Shown piece by piece: positions 59,362 through 64,000 of a stretch of DNA of 64,000 nt (position 1 is the first letter of the stretch; each line of letters opens with the position of its first letter). Both the position numbers and the translations under genes were made by a program. The notes beneath the pieces were generated by a model. That model ran no database searches and was not told where the DNA came from. It saw only the letters and a program-made list of their open reading frames with translations. Source of the stretch: Bacteroidales bacterium (GTDB lineage Bacteria; Bacteroidota; Bacteroidia; Bacteroidales; UBA932); the NCBI GenBank assembly GCA_017430365.1, contig JAFRNC010000004.1:62001-126000 (forward strand), in the 5' to 3' direction.

Positions 59362-62067
59362 TTATTTCCTGAATGAAGCCAGACGCTCCCTGAGATTCTC
59401 TATCTTGGTGGTCGCGTCGGCCTGTTTCTGGCGCTCGCGTTCGACTACCGCGGCAGGGGCGCCGGCCACGAACTTCTCGTTCGAGAGCTTGGCGTTGACT
59501 CCGCGCAGGAAGCCTTCGTAGCGCTGGATCTCGGCTTCGATCTTGGCGATCTCGGCCGCTTCGTCGATCATGCCCTCGAGAGGCACGTTGAATTCGGTGG
59601 TACCCACCATGAACACTTCGCCGGTACCGGAGAAAGCTTCCACGGAAGCGACGTCCGAGACGCTTGCCATCTTCCTGACCACAGGTTCCATGGATGCGGG
59701 GAATGAACCCTTGACCTGGAGTTTCAGCGGCTCCCTGGGAGCGATGTTCTTCGCCTGGCGCAGTGCGCGCACATTCACGACCACCTCGCACGCCGTGGCG
59801 AAATCCGCTATCAGGGCAGCGTCATAATCGCCGCCGAGCGGCATCGGCTGGAACATGATGGTTTCGGATTCTCCGCGATCTTCCAGAGCATGCCATAGTT
59901 CTTCCGTGATAAAAGGCATCACGGGATGGAGCATCCTGAGGAGTGCGTCGAAGAATTCGATGGTGGCGGCGTAGGTGCACTTGTCGACAGGCTGCTGCAC
60001 GCCGTTCACGAAGACCGGCTTGACCAGTTCCAGATACCATGAGCAGAAGTCGTCCCAGAAGCACTTGTAGAGCCCCATAACCGCATCGTTGATACGGAAA
60101 TTGTTGTAGTCGCGGTCCATCTGGGCAGCCGTCTGGGCAAGCCTTGCACGGAACCAGTCCACGGCCACGCGGTTCTCCGCACTCTGGGGCACGTCGGCCA
60201 CCGTCCAACCCTTGACGAGGCGGAAGGCGTTCCATATTTTGTTGCTGAAATTGCGTCCCTGCTCGACCTGGGTCTCGTCGAAGAGGATGTCATTGCCCGC
60301 AGAAGTGCAGAGCAGGATGCCGAGGCGGACTCCGTCTGCCCCGTATTTCTCGATGAGTCCGATGGGATCGGGGGAATTGCCGAGCTGCTTGCTCATCTTG
60401 CGGCCGAGCTTGTCGCGCACGATGCCCGTGAAATAGACATTCCTGAACGGAACGTCGTGCATGTACTCTTCGCCGGCCATTATCATGCGGGCCACCCAGA
60501 AGAAGATGATGTCGGGCGCCGTCACGAGGTCGCTGGTCGGGTAGTAATACTCGATCTCCGGATTGCCGGGATTGCGGATGCCGTCGAAAAGCGAGATCGG
60601 CCAGAGCCAGCTGGAAAACCAGGTGTCGAGCGCGTCTTCGTCGTGACGGAGCTCTTCCGCGGTAATGTTCTCGCAGCCCTCGATCTTACGGGCTTTTGCC
60701 AGAGCCTCCTCAAGGTTCATGGCCACCACGAAGCGCTCCTCCTCCCCTTCCTGCGAAGGAAGGTAATAGGCGGGGATACGGTGTCCCCACCAGAGCTGGC
60801 GGCTGATGCACCAGTCGTCGATATTCTCGAGCCACTGGCGGTAGCTTCCCACGAATTTCTCGGGATAGAACTTGATGTCGCCTTCGAGAACGGGCTTGAG
60901 CGCGATTTCGGCAAGGTGCGGCATCCTGAGATACCACTGTTTGCAGAGACGGGGCTCCACAGCCGTATCCTGGTTGCGTTCCGAGTAGCCTACCTTGTTG
61001 AGATAATCCTCCACCTTCTCCATGAGTCCGGCAGCCTCCAGGTCCTTGGAGATCATCTTGCGGACCACGTTGCGGTCAAGGCCGACATAGAGAGGAGACT
61101 GATTGCTGATAGTGCCGTCGGGATTGAAGATGTCTATGGTATCCAGATTGTGGGTCTTGCCGAGGTTGTAGTCGTTCACGTCGTGCGCAGGCGTGACCTT
61201 CAGGCAGCCCGTACCGAACTCAATGTCCACGTAACGGTCCTCGATCACCGGAATCTCGCGCCCGACGAGAGGCACGATCACCCTATGGCCGCGGAGCCAC
61301 TGGTTCTTGGGATCCTTGGGGTTGATGCACATGGCCGTATCGCCCATGATGGTCTCGGGACGTGTGGTGGCCACGACTGCGTAATAGCGGCCCTCTTCGT
61401 CCCTGTGAATCACCTCACCCTCTTCACCGGTCGGCCTGACTGCGTCCTGGTCGGCCACGTAATATCTGAGATAGAAGAGTTTGGAATGCTCTTCCTTGTA
61501 AACCACCTCGATATTCGAAAGGGCGGTACGGGCCTTGGGATCCCAGTTGACCATGCGGAGACCGCGATAGATGAGGCCCTTGTCATAGAGGTCGCAGAAT
61601 ACGCGCAGCACGCTTTCGGAACGAGTCTCGTCCATAGTGAAAGCGGTGCGGTCCCAGTCGCAGCTGGCGCCCAGACGGCGGAGCTGTTTCAGGATGATTC
61701 CACCGTGCTCGCGGGTCCAGTTCCATGCGTGCCCGAGGAATTCGTCACGGGAAAGGTCCTGCTTGCGTATGCCCTGTTCGGCGAGACGGCCCACCACCTT
61801 GGCTTCAGTGGCAATCGAGGCGTGGTCGGTACCCGGTACCCAGAGGGCGTTCTTGCCGAGCATGCGCGCGCGGCGGACCAGGACGTCCTGGAGTGTATTG
61901 TTCATCATGTGTCCCATGTGAAGGACACCCGTCACGTTCGGCGGAGGGATCACTATGGTATACGGCTCGCGGCCGTCGGGTTCGGAATGGAAGAATTTGT
62001 GCTCCAGCCACCATGAGTACCATTTGTCCTCAGTAAGGGAAGGGTCGTATTTAGCGGAAATGTCCAT
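59362..62067 (-). CDS. valS: Valyl-tRNA synthetase
   Basis: 901 aa class I synthetase. The HIGH motif is [14 protein letters not shown], the KMSKS motif is [14 protein letters not shown], and the editing domain includes [16 protein letters not shown]. The C-terminal coiled coil ([20 protein letters not shown] ... [15 protein letters not shown]) is present. It charges tRNA-Val, one isoacceptor of which is encoded at 51134. First gene of the valS-tatA-tatC-ABC-F-gph operon; 17 bp to tatA. Confidence 0.97.
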   Translation of the reverse strand: MDISAKYDPSLTEDKWYSWWLEHKFFHSEPDGREPYTIVIPPPNVTGVLHMGHMMNNTLQDVLVRRARMLGKNALWVPGTDHASIATEAKVVGRLAEQGIRKQDLSRDEFLGHAWNWTREHGGIILKQLRRLGASCDWDRTAFTMDETRSESVLRVFCDLYDKGLIYRGLRMVNWDPKARTALSNIEVVYKEEHSKLFYLRYYVADQDAVRPTGEEGEVIHRDEEGRYYAVVATTRPETIMGDTAMCINPKDPKNQWLRGHRVIVPLVGREIPVIEDRYVDIEFGTGCLKVTPAHDVNDYNLGKTHNLDTIDIFNPDGTISNQSPLYVGLDRNVVRKMISKDLEAAGLMEKVEDYLNKVGYSERNQDTAVEPRLCKQWYLRMPHLAEIALKPVLEGDIKFYPEKFVGSYRQWLENIDDWCISRQLWWGHRIPAYYLPSQEGEEERFVVAMNLEEALAKARKIEGCENITAEELRHDEDALDTWFSSWLWPISLFDGIRNPGNPEIEYYYPTSDLVTAPDIIFFWVARMIMAGEEYMHDVPFRNVYFTGIVRDKLGRKMSKQLGNSPDPIGLIEKYGADGVRLGILLCTSAGNDILFDETQVEQGRNFSNKIWNAFRLVKGWTVADVPQSAENRVAVDWFRARLAQTAAQMDRDYNNFRINDAVMGLYKCFWDDFCSWYLELVKPVFVNGVQQPVDKCTYAATIEFFDALLRMLHPVMPFITEELWHALEDRGESETIMFQPMPLGGDYDAALIADFATACEVVVNVRALRQAKNIAPREPLKLQVKGSFPASMEPVVRKMASVSDVASVEAFSGTGEVFMVGTTEFNVPLEGMIDEAAEIAKIEAEIQRYEGFLRGVNAKLSNEKFVAGAPAAVVERERQKQADATTKIENLRERLASFRK

Positions 62068-62098
62068 TTGTGCAGGTCAAAAAGTCTGATATAATCTG

Positions 62099-62106
62099 CA
62101 AAAATA
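62099..62106 (-). promoter_or_regulatory. Promoter -7 box (TATTTTTG) of valS operon
   Basis: Exact match on the minus strand, 31 bases before the valS start. I see no T-box or leader peptide in the short leader. Confidence 0.6.
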
Positions 62107-62119
62107 GTTATTTTAATCT

Positions 62120-62127
62120 TATCTTTG
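62120..62127 (+). promoter_or_regulatory. Promoter -7 box (TATCTTTG) for isomerase-like gene
   Basis: Exact match, 22 bases before the ATG at 62150. Divergent from the valS promoter. Confidence 0.6.
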
Positions 62128-62149
62128 TAACCCTCATCCAAGAATAGCC

Positions 62150-63484
62150 ATGCCGAACATAATTAATCTCGTAATTTTTTCATCATCGCTGCACGACAGT
62201 ACGAGCGTCATAGCATCCCGCAACGATCTCATGGCAGGTCTGCGCAGGTTCGCCGACCTCGAGATCACATACCCTTCGATGCTCTCCGCGCGGAAACCGC
62301 TCGAAAGACTTATCGACGGCGGCAACTGTCCCGGATGTGCACTGCCCGACGAGAGCCACCACAAGACCGTCTGCTTCATTGCGACAGGCGGCACGGAAGA
62401 AATGTTCCGCAACTACGCCGACGCTATTCCCCGGCCCGTCCTCCTGCTTAGCGACGGACTCCACAACTCATTCGCCGCCTCTTTCGAGATCAAGTCCTAT
62501 CTTTCAAGCCGCGGTATACCCAGCGCGCTGTTCAACGCCCCTCTCGACTACAACCCCGGATTTTTCAGGGAGCTGGAGAAGGATCTTTTCGGCGACGCCG
62601 GGCTCGGAGACACCCTGCCCCCCTCAGATCCACTCCCGAAGCTTCCGAAGAACGTGGTGAAAGCCTTTGAAAAGACCAATATAGGGCTTATCGGCGGGGC
62701 CAGCGACTGGCTCATCTCCTCAGGAATCAACCGTGACGAAGTTGTCCGGAATTACGGAGTGCGTTTCGACGACATCCCGCTCAAAGAACTCGAAGATGAC
62801 TTCGCCGCAGCCGCTCCCGACGCTCCTGAAGTGGAGAAGGTGTGTCGCGACATGGGAAGGTACCTGTCCGGCGACAGGACACCCGACGACTTGCGCAACG
62901 CGGCCAGGATGTATCTCGCGCTCCGCCGTATCTGCACCCGCCACGCCCTGAATGCCCTGACAATGAAATGCTTCGGAATCCTCAATTCCTGCCGCACGAC
63001 GGCATGCCTCGCCATGGCGATGCTGAATGACGAAGGCATAGTCTCCGGATGTGAAGGCGACATCCCGGCACTTTGGACCATGCTATATGCGAAATATGCA
63101 TGGGGAGAACCGGCATTCATGGCCAATCCCTCATCTTCCAACAGGCGCGAGCGTACGATCGATTTCGCACACTGCACCATACCCATGAAGATGGTTCACG
63201 GCTACCGCCTCCCCTCCCATTTCGAATCCCATTCAGGTATAGGCATCGCAGGCAGCGTCCCCAGCGGGCGATACCGCATCGTGAAAATATCAGGTGAAAA
63301 ACTGGACCGCTACTACGAAACCGAGGGCGATCTCATAATGAACACCAACATCCCGCAGCGCTGCCGCACCCAGATCAGGTTCCGTTTCAGTTCAGAGGAA
63401 GAGTTCGACCGCTTCTTCCGCGTCAGCAAAGGAAACCACATAATTCTGTGTAAAGCCGCTGGACAGGGAGGCCCATCACGTTGA
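62150..63484 (+). CDS. L-fucose/L-arabinose isomerase-fold protein
   Basis: 444 aa. The C-terminal half has the sugar-isomerase pattern NALTMKCFGILNSCRTTACLAMAMLNDEG, GCEGDIPALWTMLYAKYAWGEPAFMANPS (partial blocks) and DFAHCTIPMKMVHGY; the Glu and His in these blocks are candidate metal ligands. N-terminal parts (KTVCFIATGGTEEMF, GLIGGASDWLI) form Rossmann-like domains. It is clearly related to FucI/AraA-type proteins but not close enough to name a substrate. Its 3' end overlaps maf by 62 bp. Confidence 0.8.
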   Translation: MPNIINLVIFSSSLHDSTSVIASRNDLMAGLRRFADLEITYPSMLSARKPLERLIDGGNCPGCALPDESHHKTVCFIATGGTEEMFRNYADAIPRPVLLLSDGLHNSFAASFEIKSYLSSRGIPSALFNAPLDYNPGFFRELEKDLFGDAGLGDTLPPSDPLPKLPKNVVKAFEKTNIGLIGGASDWLISSGINRDEVVRNYGVRFDDIPLKELEDDFAAAAPDAPEVEKVCRDMGRYLSGDRTPDDLRNAARMYLALRRICTRHALNALTMKCFGILNSCRTTACLAMAMLNDEGIVSGCEGDIPALWTMLYAKYAWGEPAFMANPSSSNRRERTIDFAHCTIPMKMVHGYRLPSHFESHSGIGIAGSVPSGRYRIVKISGEKLDRYYETEGDLIMNTNIPQRCRTQIRFRFSSEEEFDRFFRVSKGNHIILCKAAGQGGPSR

Positions 63485-64000
63485 AATAGGAACCCCTGAT
63501 CGCGGTGATTCCCGTAAAGCCTATCCATTCCTGGACCCCATAAGCACCGGCCTTGTCATAGGGCCGGTATTTTTCTATGTAATAGTCGATCTCGGCTTCC
63601 GTCAGGGGTTTGAAATCCACCTCGGTGGTGTCGCTGAACGTATGGATCCTGTCAAGGGTGCGCAGGGCCACACCTGTGGTCACAGTGTGCGTGCGGCCTG
63701 AAAGTGCACTGAGCATCGCGGCGGCATCCTCCCTGTCGCGGGGTTTGCCGAGAATCTGTTCGTCAAGGAAAACGAGAGTGTCGGCGGTGATCAGGACTTC
63801 GCCCGGCTCAAGGCTGCGATGGAAGGTCTCGGATTTGTGCCGTGCCAGGAATTCGGGAATAGCGTAATGCGGAAGGTCGGCGCTGTAGGCCTCGCGTTCA
63901 TCCTTGCCGGGTTCGACCGTGAATTCTATATCGAGTCCTTTCAGGAGCTCCCTGCGGCGCGGCGACGCCGAGGCGAGCGTAAAAGTGTAATTTTCAAACA
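63423..64000 (-). CDS. maf: Maf-family nucleotide pyrophosphatase, start codon split by window edge
   Basis: 192 codons visible. Reading from the right edge the frame gives ?TG then FENYTFTLASASPRRRELL, so only the first base of the start codon is probably missing. Motifs ITADTLVFLDEQILGKPRD and VQEWIGFTGITAIRGSYFNVMGLP are typical. Maf proteins hydrolyse dTTP/UTP or modified nucleotides, acting in cell-division arrest or nucleotide cleaning. The last 20 codons overlap the convergent isomerase gene. Confidence 0.93.
   Translation of the reverse strand, partial: FENYTFTLASASPRRRELLKGLDIEFTVEPGKDEREAYSADLPHYAIPEFLARHKSETFHRSLEPGEVLITADTLVFLDEQILGKPRDREDAAAMLSALSGRTHTVTTGVALRTLDRIHTFSDTTEVDFKPLTEAEIDYYIEKYRPYDKAGAYGVQEWIGFTGITAIRGSYFNVMGLPVQRLYTELCGFLC

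Noticed and set aside
60457..62016. A 519-codon plus-strand frame opposite valS
   Set aside because: Antisense shadow of valyl-tRNA synthetase; no recognisable motif or promoter.
1..64000. Insertion sequences, phage genes, integrases, rRNA or a replication origin
   Set aside because: I searched by eye for transposase, integrase and phage motifs, rRNA and dnaA-box clusters and found none.

Overview
The window looks like chromosomal DNA from a member of the Bacteroidota, probably an uncultured or gut-type Bacteroidales of moderate GC. Three things point there. Many genes are preceded by the Bacteroidota sigma-factor signature (-7 box TAnnTTTG, often with TTTG or TTG about 19-20 bases upstream) and few have a strong Shine-Dalgarno site. 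The protein families are typical of the group (GH92, DUF4301, BACON, C10 protease, OprO/P-type porin, DHHW protein). Gene order is tight, with many 1-16 bp same-strand overlaps and several tail-to-tail overlaps.

Layout. 1-11.7 kb: cell-wall and carbohydrate genes (L,D-transpeptidase, Nudix hydrolase, GH92 mannosidase with DUF4301, an Omp85-type barrel, GH36 alpha-galactosidase with a porin, YitT, a trehalase-like lipoprotein). 11.7-17.6 kb: class III fructose-bisphosphatase, Hsp20, AI-2E-family permease, tRNA-Ala(GGC), and an operon of DAHP synthase, a chorismate mutase-rubredoxin fusion ORF and a YiiX-like lipoprotein. 17.6-25.5 kb: a five-gene operon of MBOAT acyltransferase, a DHHW/SGNH-M15 peptidase fusion, a COG0523 metal chaperone with an Asp/His tract, a BACON lipoprotein and a C10 cysteine protease.

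25.5-39.8 kb is the core of the window: a 15-gene minus-strand operon for fermenting lysine to butyrate (atoD-kal-kce-kdd-kamA-kamB-kamC-kamD-kamE-atoA-crt-hbd-bcd-etfB-etfA). It has one strong promoter next to a palindrome and ends at a good intrinsic terminator. It contains the aminomutases, the KamB/KamC repair proteins, the cleavage and deamination steps, the CoA transferase and the flavin-linked reduction to butyryl-CoA. No thiolase, acetate kinase or lysine transporter is in the window.

39.9-51.2 kb: an acyltransferase, a membrane protein, queA, a 500-bp AT-rich regulatory gap, an XRE regulator, a shortened DHODH-like protein coupled to cinA, serine hydrolases, an esterase and tRNA-Val(TAC). 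51.4-55.7 kb: small enzymes and a striking relic, namely a complete histidine-rich leader peptide and attenuator-like terminator followed only by a shortened start of hisG joined to what reads as the last codons of hisE. 55.7-64 kb: a valS-tatA-tatC-ABC-F-gph operon, a sugar-isomerase-fold protein and maf, which runs off the right edge.

Together the genes suggest an anaerobe that uses proteins and amino acids (exported C10 protease, lysine fermentation) as well as host or plant glycans, and that has lost histidine synthesis at this locus.
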